The translations under genes were made by a program, and so were the position numbers. A stretch of 64,000 nt of DNA from Lichenostomus cassidix (Eukaryota; Chordata; Aves; Passeriformes; Meliphagidae): NCBI GenBank assembly GCA_008360975.2, contig CM039183.1, positions 41,283,850-41,347,849 on the forward strand, given 5' to 3'. This document shows positions 1-12,249 of the stretch, piece by piece. Each line of letters opens with the position of its first letter. Within the stretch, counting starts at the first letter, position 1. The notes below the pieces were generated by a model. That model did not search any database. It had not been told where the DNA came from and saw only the letters and a list, made by a program, of their open reading frames with translations.

Positions 1-2198
1 TCTCACCCTCCCTGCTGTTTTCCCCTCTGCCCTGGAGTTCCAGTTGGAGCTGCTCCTGGCTGAGTCAGTGCAAGGTGCTCCCTGGTGTCAGGCGCCGGGA
101 GTCACTGCTTGCTGTGTGACCTCAGCCTTCAGGGAAGGAGGGGGCAGCGGGGGAGCAAGAGCAAATGCAGCTTGAATATTAAGTCAAAGTGATGAATGTG
201 CATTTGCTCTCAGGCAAAAGCCACAAACCCCAGAGCCAGCTCTAAGGCTTTCACTTGAGCAAACCACAAAAATGGCTCACAAAAATTTGTATGGCTGCAA
301 TCTTACCTTAGGATTTGACGCCGTTAGCTCATGTTCAGTCACTCAGTCCATATGGTGCTAATGGTCAGCAGTGCTGTGTCTGTGGCGTTTTGACAGGGCA
401 GAATAGCATTTCTTCTCACCCACTTACAGGATGTAGTCATTAAATGTCTGGCTTTTCTGCCTAAGTGTCAGAAAAGACTCTGAATGTTGATTACTCCTGT
501 CTAAAAAGACAGTAGTGCTTTTCTATCTTTAATCTCAGGAAGAAAGGAAACAATTACATGGTCCAAAGTCTTAAGTAATAGCCTGTAACACAGACTGCCT
601 TCTCAGTGATTGCAGCTAGTGTCATGGCCCTCGAGAAATAACCTCAAACACCTCTTTGACACCACTGGTCCACTTAGATGAGAAACAGGACACTCATTTG
701 ATTTTTCACATCTCTTTCTATAATATTATTAATTTCTTGCCTTTTTTTTTTTTTTTTAATAAAGAGCATGCACTCTTTTCTGGATTCTTGAAAGTGCAAC
801 AACACAAAGTAAAGGCCAGAAGAGACCCTTGCCAAAATGCTCTGGTGTTAGAAGAAGTTCACATCCACCATGGAAACTCCTTCCAGGGTGAGAGGCAGGA
901 GGGCACCCTTTGCTGTTGCAGTGATGGGCAGGGATTAAAATAAGGCAGTGAATGCACTGAGTCATAACCAGGCTTAGTGGAGGAGCTGGTTGAGATCATG
1001 CAGGTGAGCCAGTCATGGTAAAGTCACTGTTGCAGAAAGGGACTGTCTGCAGAGCAGGAACTTCAGAAGTAACTCAGCAAGCAGTGACTGCAGTCAGCTG
1101 GTGCTTTGCACACCTTCCCTGCACGAGTCTGTTCCCTGAGCAGTGATCTGCTCTTCCACATGCAGACACTGCTCATGGGGAAATGGAAGACATTTTTGCT
1201 GTTTAGAGTAGTGTGCCTCCTGTCCCTTGCATCCCAATTGTTTTCTGCAGAAACTGTATTGCAGCCCTTTATACTATTTTGAGCACTATAATTGTTTGTG
1301 GCCATGATTAGATCTGGTACCTTGGCCAGGAAATGCTGGATTTTTCCTAATTCCCCTTGGATAAATCCATGAGTCTTGATTTCATTGTTTATACATATGA
1401 GATATTCAGTAAATGGGTATATACATAAGGAATACATGTGTGTGCCTATCCAACTCTGTGTCTGAGCAACCAAAACTTGTGTAACAACCATAAGCAATCA
1501 CATAATCTAATGTTGCAAGTTTTCTTTCTGTCTCTCTATTTCTGTATTAGGGTTCTTTATGGATGCTGCATCTTTGCTGTCAGCTCTTCAAAGCCTGGAA
1601 ATTGTGTCTCCTCCTATCTGCAGAAAAGCACCTACAGTGTTTTAGAGCCCAGTGCCAATAAATAAATCAAATAACAGCTTGCACCAGAGATCTGGGACTC
1701 TCCACAACCGTTTTTATCTTTGAGTGAATGATGTGTGGTGGAGAAAGCTGCTGAGCTTGCAGCTGCAAAGATTGAAGCCCTTTATTTACCCACTGAAGAG
1801 ATAAAACAAGGGTGACAGGAGAGCAAACTTCCCCACATTGCCCCATGCAGGCTGGGACAAACCCCTTCCAGCAACAATTCGGTTTCCCAGCTCAGTCTTT
1901 GGTGTTGCGCCAGCTGTGACAGTGGCTTTTTGTGATAGCAGCTTCTTATCACTTAAAACTGGCCACGAAACAGTCTCTCTCCCAAAGGTCAACAAACAGA
2001 TGTGCATAAAAAGGAAACCTTACAAACGTTTGAGTAGTTCCTGATGTTTAATTGTACCCAAGGGCTGCACTGTTGGTGTCAAGCACATGTTCCCTTTCCT
2101 ATAGCAGCACAAGAAGATTAACTATGAGAGGGCCACATGCAGCACCCTGACTGAAACAGGGCAACATGATTAATGTTCAGGCTGTGCTTATTAAGCAG
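1..2198. other. Gene-free stretch, nothing recognised except a T-run
   Basis: No open frame here resembles a known protein; the longest is an unstructured 144-codon frame on the minus strand (1063-1497). No LINE, LTR, tRNA or hairpin of note was recognised. A 16-base T-run followed at once by an AATAAA hexamer lies near 742-763, but nothing around it looks like a transcript end. A segment near 808-830 resembles the last 20 bases of an old CR1 by chance-level similarity only. Confidence 0.6.
742..757. repeat. Homopolymer T-run
   Basis: Sixteen consecutive T residues, preceded by a C and followed by aataaag. It is a simple mononucleotide tract. It could be a reversed poly(A) tail, but no recognisable retrotransposed sequence lies on either side, so a slippage origin is more likely. 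Confidence 0.85.
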
Positions 2199-3288
2199 AG
2201 AATCATAGAATCATTTAGGTTGGAATCAATATTCAAGATCATCTAGCCCAACCATTAAGCATTTTCACCACTAAACCACATTCACACACCTTTTGAACAC
2301 TTTCAGGTATGGTGATTCAACCATTTTCCCGGGGCAGTCTGTTCCAACGCTTGGCCACGCTTCCAGGGAAGAAATTTTTCCTAGTACCCAGTCTAATCCT
2401 CCCTGATTCAACTTGAGGCTATTTCCTCTTGTCTTACCACTTGTGACTTTGGAGAAGAGACCGACCCCCACCCGGTTGCACCCTCCTTTTGAGAGTTATA
2501 GAGGGTGTTAAGGTTCACTGTGTTAAGGTCACTCCTTTTCTCCAGGCTAAATGCCTCCAGGTCCCCTGGCTGCTCCTCATAGACTTACTTTCCAGACCTT
2601 TCACAAGCTCTGTTGCTCTTCTCTGGTCATGCTCCAGCACCTTGATGTCCTTTTTGCAGTGAGGGGGCCAAAAGTGAACACAGGAGTTGAGCTTTGGCCT
2701 CACCAGTGCCAAGTACAGGGGGATAATTACTGCCTTGGTCCTGCTGGCCACATTATTTTTAATACTGGCCAGGATGCCATTGGCCTTCTAGTCCACCTCT
2801 TGTCCACACACTGGCTCATGTTTAGCTGCTGTTGACCAGTATCCCCAGGTCTTTTCCCACTGGGCAGCTTTCAGCCACTCTGTCCCCAGCCTGCAGCATT
2901 GCATTGGGTTGCTGTGACCCAAGTGCAGGACATGGCTCTTCACCTTGCTGAACCTCACACAGTTGGTCTTGGCCCATCCATCCAGCCTGTCCAGATCCTT
3001 CTCAAGAACCTTCCTACCCTCCAGCAGATCAACAATCCCACCCCACTTGGTGTCATCTGCAAGCTTGCTGAGGGTGCACTTAATCCCCTCGTCCAGGTTA
3101 TTGATGAAGATACTAAGCAGGCCTGACCCCAATACTGAGCCCTGGGGACACCACCAGTGATCAGCCACCAGCTGGATTTAAATTCACCACCACTCTCTGG
3201 GCCCAGCCATCCAGCCAATTTTCTACCCAGCAATGTGTGCACCCTTTCAAGCCACGAGTATCCATTCTGCAGGAGAATGCTGGCCTGG
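2199..3288 (-). mobile_element. CR1 LINE, 5'-truncated, reverse-transcriptase pseudogene
   Basis: Chicken-repeat-1 non-LTR retrotransposon on the minus strand; its ORF2 polymerase copied CR1 RNA into the genome by target-primed reverse transcription. The 3' terminus is the bird-type CR1 end at the low-coordinate side (agaatcatagaatca, then aggttgga). Translation of the minus strand gives CR1 reverse-transcriptase blocks in order: PQGSVLG at about 3147-3127, FINNLDEGIKCTLSK, the catalytic block as LADDT at 3063-3049 (usually FADDT), LLEGRK, LHLGH, then ALVRP and [12 protein letters not shown] toward the C-terminus. The copy is dead: the frame is lost near 2851-2856 and again near 2580, apparently by single-base deletions. 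Recognisable similarity fades after the cattctgcaggagaatgctg segment near 3288, which marks a 5' truncation typical of CR1. Family is certain; subfamily cannot be named by eye. Confidence 0.95.
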
Positions 3289-6200
3289 TTGCAACAGCTG
3301 GCCTGGATGCACAATGACTTGGATGCAGCTGCCAGCTCAGTAAATCCTGCAGTCACTGTGGCTGTAGCCTAGAGACGTTGCCTGCATGGATTGCTTGCAT
3401 CCTTCAGGTCTCTCCAGGGTGCCTGCACCCAGACAGCTCATGGCCAGGGATATAGGGCTGGCTATGCCTCTGCCTTCCAGGACTTCTCTGCCCTGCAGGG
3501 CACAAGCTGGTGTGTGAAAACATTTTCATAATCTTCAGAATATATTTACTATCTATGCTGAGATCAGCTAGGAGATGCTTCCTTTGCCTGTAATGCTTCA
3601 GGTGAAGTAACCTTGCTAAATCCAACAGATACCTGATCCAGCCCCTCAGCTTGGCACAGGATGTCCTTGTCAAGCTCGAGCAGCATTATGCCATAATATC
3701 TCGAAGTGTGTGTTTGTGTGTTTCACTGCACAGGGAGAGATTGCACAGGGAGTTCAGACCCTGCTGCCAGCCAGCAGAGCAATAAAATCAAGACCAAGCA
3801 AACAGAAAAGGGGCTGAAAGAGGATTAAATTTTATTGAATAAAACCATTTCACAAAGAAAACCAGAATTATTTCAGTAAATTAGGTGAAAGCACACACAC
3901 CTATAACTAGAAAAAGAATATTGCAGGAGAACAGTTCTTTCCAGAGGGATAAAATTTTCCTTTTTGCCCTCTGGTGATCAATGGTCAAGCCACAGCATAT
4001 TTCACTAGGCATAGCAAAGCATGCCCGAAGACTTCCCGAGAGACAACAATAATCTTTAACAATTTGCACTGGAGCAGCAGAGAAGGTCACTCGCTCTCTA
4101 CTCATGCTGGGGGTAATGTGAGGGTAGGTCAGGTACAGGTCACAGATTTCTGTTTAAACAGATACAGGAGTCCCTGTACCCTGCAAAACTTCTGGTGAAA
4201 AACAGCCCAAATATTGCAGCTGTTATGCCAGCTCATAGATACCAGTGAGTAAGTACATATATTATCTTCCTTTTATTCCTTTTTAGAGTCTTCACCCCCA
4301 AAGCCTGATTTTCTGGGTGCAAGAAATTTCTTACATTTGAGGTATGCTGCAAAGGCACCAACATCAATAGGATTTGGGGATTAAATTCAGTTTTGAATGA
4401 ATGAGCTTTCTATCACATATTGCTTCTGGTTCTTCCCTTCAGTTTAAAATGCCAGAGAAATCAGTAACTAAAGCTAAGTTAACAAAAACCCCACTCTTAC
4501 TGAACTTGCAATCCTTTTCAGAAAACTCATTGTAATTGTGCTATATTTCTACTGCATATTGACACATCTCAGAGCTGCACATCATGTTATCTTACTATGG
4601 GACAATATGGGACTCCACCTTCTCAGGTTTAACTAATGTATCCACAGAGAAAGATAAATTATGTGCAGAATTTCCCTTTTCTGAAATAAAACTCCACAGA
4701 AAGGGAATTGTGCATTTCCCTAAAGTTCTCTTTTGAATGATATTTAATACTCTGTTTTGCTAGTGAGCAAGGTAAATTTCACCAATTTGGCTTTTGATGA
4801 CAAATCTGATCTTGCAACTCTCTACATCTTCAAAAGTGACAGCTCCTTTTGTTAAACTAACTCAACTTTTCACTGTGATTGAACCTTTAGTTTTTTATTT
4901 GTAGTTCAGTCACAGGGCATTTTTAAGCATTGGAGCCTGACATGTACTTTCTCTGTTTTGAATCCTGTAAGATGAATTTTGCTGCCACTATATCCTCATG
5001 TTTTTTGGACTCATATTCTTATCCAATATAGAGGCTGGATTTATATTTTTCCTTCCCCACATTTTTAATGCACACCTTTTATTGTGAAGGGTTTTCTGTG
5101 AAAACAAGGTGTCTTTCTTTAAGCAAGAAGGGATAAAGAGGATGGAGGACATTCATAGGAGTGCTTTTGTTCACTTTGGCAATGCTATGAGGTTGAGGCC
5201 TGCCAGACTGAGGGTCCCAGCCCATGGGGCTCATCTAGCTGAGCCAATGCAATCAACCTGCTGCTCCTCCCTTCTAGCTCCTGAGCACACACTCTGCTTA
5301 TGGGGCAGCCCCAGACCTTCAGACATTGAGGATTTTTGAGGAATTATCTCCACTTATCTCTTCAAAACCACAAAGGAACTGAAATTAGAACCAAATCCTT
5401 TAAGACATACAGATCCCTCAATTTTTAACTTAATGAAGTTTATTCTCAAGCAGTTATTTGATTACAGTAATCTAAAATGTTATGAATCATATTCTCAAAG
5501 CCATGGGAATTTTGATATTTTAGTAGCCCTGATCAAACAATTTTCTGGTGAACTTTTCCCTCCCTCCCAGCTGAAGATGGTTTTGCTTCTAGTGGAATAA
5601 TGAAAGGCTTTTTATTTCGTTGATTTTGATGCCAAAAGCATGTTATCAAAGCGCTGTGCCGGACAGTTGAAGGCCAGTTCTGCAAGGATATACAAGATCC
5701 CCTGTGAAATTTTCAGCTCTCAGAGTGAAGGAACAAGGTGTACTTGTAAGAGCACCAGCTGGTACTTGGCATTTTTGCAGCTCTTTTTACAAGAAGTTGG
5801 TCAGCATTGAACAGGATTGCCTAGGAGACACAGAGCAGCAGAATTACTGGGCTGGCTCCATGTTCCTGGATGGGGGACAGAACAGGAACTCAACAAGCTC
5901 AACAAAGAGCTCCTGTCAAGTTTGTTTTCCAGTTTAATGATGAATAAAGGTCTCCAACTGCAAATCTTATGAACCTGTGAACATGGGAACAGAAGCAGGC
6001 AAAAATATAATACTTGTACTTCAGCAACTAGCTGAAAACCAAGAAATTTAAGGACTCCTAAAGTCAATGTGCATGTGTCTAATACACTTTTCTCTGCCAG
6101 TCTACATGAAGGGACATTTCAGGCCCCAAACTGTCTTTGGGTCCAATTAGGCAGTGGTAATTCACTTGCTGCCACTGCTGTCACTCTCATTTTGATGCTT

Positions 6201-9200
6201 GTTTAAATAAATTCCTTTAAAAAAGGGCAGCAATTAGTTATCCAAGCTTAAAGTTTTTAGTGCTTTTGCTTTATGACACAGTAATCAAACATCAAGCTCT
6301 GACCTGACTTGGCACTCCGCATAGTGATGCAATAAAGTACATGTGCTCATATGTAGAATTGAAAACATTTATTTAAGAAGGTGTCCAGGCACCATGCTGT
6401 ACCCTAGCAAGGTCAGGAAACTGACAAGAGGGAGTATCTTGCCCTGGAGCTGACACAGTATCGTCCTTGCTCAGTGCTGCAAGAGGACACTGGCCAGAAT
6501 GTGCAGTAAATACTGGAAGAAATAGTCTTCCCTGCCCCTACAGTGGCTGTACATGTTTGTTATGGTCAATTTCTGCAGGTACTGATGGTGATAGCAGCCT
6601 GTGGCTTTGGTATTTGCTTTTCAGGTTGGAAATTTAAAATTAATACTATTTCTTTTAGTGTAGTGGTGCTGGTTTTCAGAGCTGAACACCCTGAGGAGAC
6701 AGCTAGGACCGCTTTTTGAGGGCAGCCTGGACTGGCTGTTTGTCATTTCAGATTGCTCTTATTAACTGATATGTTCCCCCATTGAATTGGGTCCAGGCTC
6801 TTCACAGCTGTGTCAGTGTGTACTTCGAGAAAGCACCCAGAAAAATGAAATCTTGCTCCTCTCCCAAGGAGGCACTGGGATGAAGTGGTTTTGGATAAAC
6901 ACAGCAGATGACAACTATGGGATGCCCACAACCCACTTCCCTGTGGCTGACCACACCACTCCCCATGCTGTTTGATGTGAGATGCTCCAGCTGGCATCCC
7001 TGGGCTATGACTGCGCTCACGTGTATGCTCCTGCTGTGTTCACATTCCTGTGTGGTTACCTGTGCTGGAGGAGGAGGAGCAGAAGCCTCATATGCCAATT
7101 CCCAATAAAGATGCCTAACTATGGTGTCATCTTTCTACTCCTGAGCTCTGCCTCTGGACACTAATATTCTCTGAAACTCAGGTCTTTATGTCCTACATAC
7201 AAACCTATGTTATCCACGCACTACGAACAGAAAAGGCAGGATGATTAATCAGTGGATGAACTGCACTCATGGTAACACATCATATATAAAGAGCAAAAGG
7301 AGAAACCTGTCAGACATAAAAGAAAATACTTCCCAAGTGAATTTTATTAACTGAAAGTGCCAACAAGCTTTTAAACAGAATCACCTCACTCTAATGCCTT
7401 TGCTGCAGCCTTTCATGCTAGCTGACATTGTCCTGGAGACATCCCTTAGGTATCTTGTCATACCAAAAGGACTCTGGAATTAGGTTATTCAGGATGTTCC
7501 CAATTATCTCTGTTACTCTTTCTCTACCATTAGAGCAGCTCTGGGAGCTCTACAAAAATAGAACCAGGAGAAAAAAATAATTGGGAGCAAATTAACAATG
7601 GAAGATGCTGCTTTGTCCTTCAAGATGACCAATTAGATGTTTCTGTTTTATCTTTGCATTTTGATTTGCTTGCATTTATCTTGTCCAGCTATCTAAACAG
7701 CAGATGCAGACAACAAACAGGAAAGCTTTTTTCTTTGAGGTGCATTCGACACATGTCTCATGTTATTGGAGATGACCTTCTATTCCCTCTGCCACAGGGG
7801 TTTAAAATCTAGGACTGAGTGTGGGATTCTTCTCTGTAATAAATGCTCCTGGATATGCCACCATGTAAATTTTATAAAGTTTGTGAGTTTATGTAAAGTT
7901 TGTCTTTGCCTTTCTGGGTTTGGGCAGTGCATATGGTTTATGTCAGCATTTGTAAGGTTATCACAAAGGTTATCTTAGCTAAATTATAGCCCTTTGTTTA
8001 TCCACATGGTTAGTTATGGTGCAAACAGCTGCACTGTCAGCAAAATCTTTCTGCTGCCCTCAACCCTGACCTGGAGGTACCAGACTCTCTGAGAGGTTAC
8101 ATGGCTTCATATGAAAGTTGCTTTGAAGGGGCTGTGAATTAAAGCTGACACTTTACCTGAAATACCTGCCCCCAAATTAGCTGTGAAAAATCAGGTAACC
8201 AACAGAAGATGCCAGTATGTCTTTGTCTAGCAGCTCACTGTGGTCAATGAAGCTTCTCCTTGCCCTGGGAACTCATGTGTGACATGTCCTAAAGACAAGA
8301 AAAACTGCAGCTGAAAGGGAATATCTGGAAGTACTTCAGGAAGCTGGGGAGAAAAAGCCATTCTGCAACATATGAACATGGTCTGGGCCTCTTGATGGTT
8401 AGGGACTGCCTGCTGCTCCAGCAGTCCTGAAACCATGCTGCAGGGGCCTTTTTTTCCTGTTGCCGTAAAATACTTGCCGTCTCTCCCTTCTGTTCTCCCT
8501 CTCTGTCCACCCTTGACTGTGAAACAGGAAAGTTCATGTTTGCAAACCACCACATTCAACATTTTCTTTCTTTACATGCATTCTGTCAAAGATGGGAGAC
8601 TTGTGATCCACTTGAGGCAGATTTTTTTTTCTTCTTGCTTCTTCTCAAATTATCCTAGAATCAACTGCTAGATGAATCATCAGCTCCTCTTTTCCTGACT
8701 CATTGCATATCACCCTGCATTTTTCAGGGAGGATTCAGTTTTGCATTCAAAATTTCTGACTTGGATTTACTGTTTCAGTCCATTTATGAGGCTTTGTTCT
8801 GATCTGGACAGTGCCAGTGGGCCTGAAGCATAAAATCAGTGAAGTAAAGTGGAGCTAATCTGCTGTGCATCCCAAATCTGGCTCTCTGAGTATGTGAATG
8901 TGTTCCTCTGTGTATGTCTGCCTAAGCAAGTGCATATATGTGTGTAATCTAGCCAAAAAGAAGATCTAATTAGAGCTAACCAAATACTGGAAGCAATTTT
9001 TCTTTGAATAAATTATTCAATGCATTTTGTCTTTGTTCATCTCATAAATAATTCAACTAATAGTATTTGAATGGTGCTAGAACTCACAGGCTACTGCAGA
9101 AATGATCAGTGAAACAGCATATTCGGTAAGGAAGATCAACATTTGCTAAATAATGTATTTGGCAAATAATACTCATCCAGCCCTGGTTCTAATTGATCTA

Positions 9201-10500
9201 GTGAGAAGAAAGGCAGACAGTACATGGCACTCATGGATAGCTTGGCAGGCGCTTAGGGAGCTGATCCTTTCAGCTCTTCCTCCTTCTCCCCCAGAACAAA
9301 TAAATGTACAGAGTTTCCTCTTGGTGTTGATGGGAGTGACCCAGCTGGGCACCCTACATGAACATCCACATTCCCACAGCCAGAGGCCAATATCCAGGTC
9401 TGAGCACCCTGTGTTGGGCTGCCCAAGGGAGCCTGCTGGCTCACAGGCTTGCTGGCTCCTCACTTACTTTCTTGCACGCAGATAGTTTTCAGTGTCTGGG
9501 CAGAAGCTCTAGCAACGCAGAATGCCAGCACTTTTCCTACTACTTTGCACTCAGATTATGTGGCAGCAAGGCCCATTGTCTTGAACTAGCATGAAAGAAA
9601 GAAAGAAAAAAAAAAAGAAAAAAAGCCCAACAACCCACTGTCATTTAATAGACAGGGAGGTTGCAGGCTCACAAATAATTTATTGGAAAAGGAGGAATAT
9701 CTTATTTGCTGGAGGAGCTGATTTCAGGGACATGAATGAATACATATTTGTGGTAATTTTATGCCAGACATTATGGAGACATGCTACATATTTCCTAATT
9801 TTTAAGTTTGATTTTCTTGTTTCCTCCCACCATCCTCACTTTCTCCTTTTTATGAAAATAAACCCCCAAAATATCCAAAGTCCCCCTTTGCACATGACAT
9901 TTCTTTTTGTGCAGCCTTTCATCTGAAAGGACTGTTTTTCTTGGAAATGTCGAACTAAGCCTTTGAAAAAATTAGATGTCATTGGCTGTGTGAAATGTCT
10001 TCCTTCTTTTCAAAGCCAAACCTCAAGGATATCTGGTTTAAAAGCTTCACATCTGCTTTATTTAACAGCACTCAGGTCCACACAATTCAAATTAGATTTT
10101 TATTGTATTTTGATGGTACTATTATTAATAAAAAAGTATAAATAATCTAAAAGATCAATGCAGAGTGCCAGACAGTTTGCATATCTGCTTACTTCTGAAA
10201 TAGGTCCATTGGCAGGGACCCTTTGTAGGCTCAGGTACTACTTATTGCAGCTTTCCCTGTTAGGATCTGTCCCATTCTTTCCAGCCATTGCACACATCTG
10301 TAGATGCATTCTGCATACACTTGTATTCACATGACAGCTCAGCAGCCTGACAATGTTTGAAATTATTTTGACTTTATTTACAAGGAAAGTTAAGAGTGGG
10401 AATTTTCGAGGCTAGGCCATTTGTGTGTTTTGTGTTGTTGAAGGAAGAACATGAGCGAGCTGTGAACAAATGCTTAAGCAGAGAAGTCAACTAAATAAAA
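3289..10500. other. Gene-free stretch with one microsatellite
   Basis: No coding exon or transposon was recognised. Open frames are at most 111 codons beyond position 3700 and show no domain, signal peptide or repeat structure. A purine microsatellite sits at 9593-9624. Near 6990-7165, a moderately GC-rich segment ends in an AATAAA at 7104-7109 followed by about 55 bases, a layout that could be the tail of an old LTR, but no TG...CA boundaries or target duplication could be set. Confidence 0.55.
9593..9624 (+). repeat. (GAAA)n-type purine tract
   Basis: An uninterrupted run of G and A: three GAAA units followed by A-runs broken by single Gs, ending at agccc. This is a simple microsatellite, probably length-polymorphic. 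No transposon tail is evident next to it. Confidence 0.9.
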
Positions 10501-10677
10501 CAGGGTGCCCAGAGAAGCTGTGCATCCTCCATATGTGGAAGTGTTCAAGGCCAGGTTGGATGGAGCTCTGAGCAGCCTGGTCTAGTGGGATGTGTCCATG
10601 TCCCCATGGCAAGGGGATTTGGAACCAGATGACTTTTAAGATCCATTTCAACCCTAGCCATTTGATGATTCCATGAT
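10501..10677 (+). mobile_element. CR1 LINE 3' end, heavily 5'-truncated
   Basis: About 177 bases of the 3' end of a CR1 retrotransposon on the plus strand. It starts inside the last codons of ORF2. From 10505 a frame of 26 codons runs to a TAG at 10583-10585 and reads the usual CR1 C-terminus (VPREAV, then EVFKARLDGAL and SSLV before the stop). The 3' untranslated part follows (ccatggcaaggggatttgga, gatgacttttaag), ending in gatgattccatga, the degenerate form of the short repeat that closes CR1 elements. The truncation is of the usual CR1 kind. The conserved final codons and stop show that little indel damage has hit this piece. Confidence 0.93.
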
Positions 10678-11094
10678 AAAAACCACACACTGATTTCTTG
10701 GTCACTAAACAGGTTTTGCTGGATTTTTCTGTTTCCACATGCAGGGAAAAAGTTGTTCCCTGGCTGTGACAACAGTTTGGCTCAAGGCTTTTTAGCAGTG
10801 TGAGCCAGGGTGGATTTTGCCATTCCTGATGGCAGAGGCTGCAAGCCACCAGTGCCACTGCTGCTGTTCAACCTAAGCCAAACTGGTTTTAGTCTGAAGT
10901 CACCATAGTTACTCATGGTGAAAGTTTGCAGAAATGTGGTTTTGCAGCTAAAATTAGTTTGTAATCAATTTTATGCAGCATTAATCATTCATGTTAATAA
11001 GCCCCTCCAGTCATGTTTAAATCAAGCTGTAAGACCTGAACCAGCACAACAGAAGGCTCCATAAAATCAGTCTGAGTTATCCCCCCATAGTGAC

Positions 11095-11127
11095 TAATTA
11101 TGTTAATTAATTCAAAGCCTGATTAAA
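11095..11127. promoter_or_regulatory. Candidate homeodomain-site cluster (TAAT cores)
   Basis: Within about 33 bases are TAATTA (11095-11100), the palindrome TTAATTAA (11103-11110) and GATTAAAC. More TAAT cores lie upstream (gtaatcaatt, gcattaatcattcatgttaa, 10961-11000). Such clusters are common in developmental enhancers, but also arise by chance in AT-rich DNA. Function is inference only; conservation would be the test. Confidence 0.2.
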
Positions 11128-12052
11128 CAAAATTATGCTGAAACAGAGTGATCTCCATGAGTCTTCAGAAATGCTTCTTTTATAAACAAGGAATGAATAA
11201 TTTACTGTTGTGGAAATTTGGGGTTTGTACATATGTTTTATTTTTTAATTTAATCTAAAATTTGCCTATTTCATTTCTGATTTCATAACAAAGCCTTGTG
11301 GGCTCAGGGCTTACCCTTCATGTGTTGTGGTAATGGCGGGTTTATTCCTGAAAAAACACTTGGCTGCCCCAGCCTTTCCTCACTGGAGTGACTAAACAGA
11401 AGTTTCTGAAAGCAGGGAGCATCAGAGATGATGCTAAGAAAAACCCTCAGGCCTGAAATTCCCCACTATTTTGGAAAGACTGGCTAAGGCATCTTGAGGC
11501 TTGGTCATCCAAACTAAAAATAAACACCCTCACGTACCAGGAATCTACCGAACCATTTTTAACTCACTCCAGAGAAAACAAAGCACCCTGATGCTTGGAT
11601 GTTGCCAAGAATACTCTGTGATGCTCTCTCCCAGCCCAGGCTAACTCAGCTTGCCATGGCACCACTGGCATCACTGCTGCTGTGGTGTGAATTGCCACTC
11701 TGTGATCCAGCCTCTGGGGAAGCCACGCTCTGTTAATTGGTGTAATCAACTCCCATTATTAAAAAAAAAAAATAAATTGTCCTCTGGGCAGGCTATGTGC
11801 CCTGCCTTGCCCACATCCCAGGAACCTGTGTCAGCCCCCAGAGGAAAGCACCCCTTGTTTGAGCATCGCCTCATTGCACAGGTGTGCCATTAACCACCTT
11901 ATTTACTGATTGAGGAGGTTTTATTCCCTTCAACAAGGATGGCAACTTTGTTCTAGCCCATGGGTAATTGGGTGTTAGCACGGGGTGTGACCAAAAATGA
12001 CAGACTGGCATTTTGAGCTAGAATTAACTATTTTGGAAAGTCAAAGTTCAGC

Positions 12053-12094
12053 TGAGAAAAATGAAAGTACTGGTGAGAAAAATGAAAATACTGA
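12053..12094 (+). repeat. 21-bp tandem duplication
   Basis: Two adjacent 21-base units beginning tgagaaaaatgaaa differ at two positions (12067/12088 and 12073/12094). It is a local slippage duplication just upstream of the ancient LINE relic and has no coding meaning. Confidence 0.9.
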
Positions 12095-12249
12095 GCTGCA
12101 GTGTAAAATTATTCAACATCAAATGATTAAACAACAGTAAGCAACATTGTAACTTAATAACAAAAATAATTGAATATTAATAATCAGTCACTGATATGAT
12201 TTATATTCTCTGTAGTCCTCTGAACAGAATATTATTATTTTTAGTCCTA

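Larger units (their letters stand above)
10678..12249. other. Gene-free AT-rich stretch
   Basis: No gene. The 10925-11240 part is AT-rich with several homeodomain-type TAAT cores. An A-run (11761-11772) follows a short GC-richer block. A 21-bp tandem duplication lies at 12053-12094. Open frames of 60-80 codons have no recognisable content. Confidence 0.55.

Noticed and set aside
808..832. Possible end of an ancient CR1 (aaaggccagaagagaccc)
   Set aside because: A match of under 20 bases with no support upstream or downstream.
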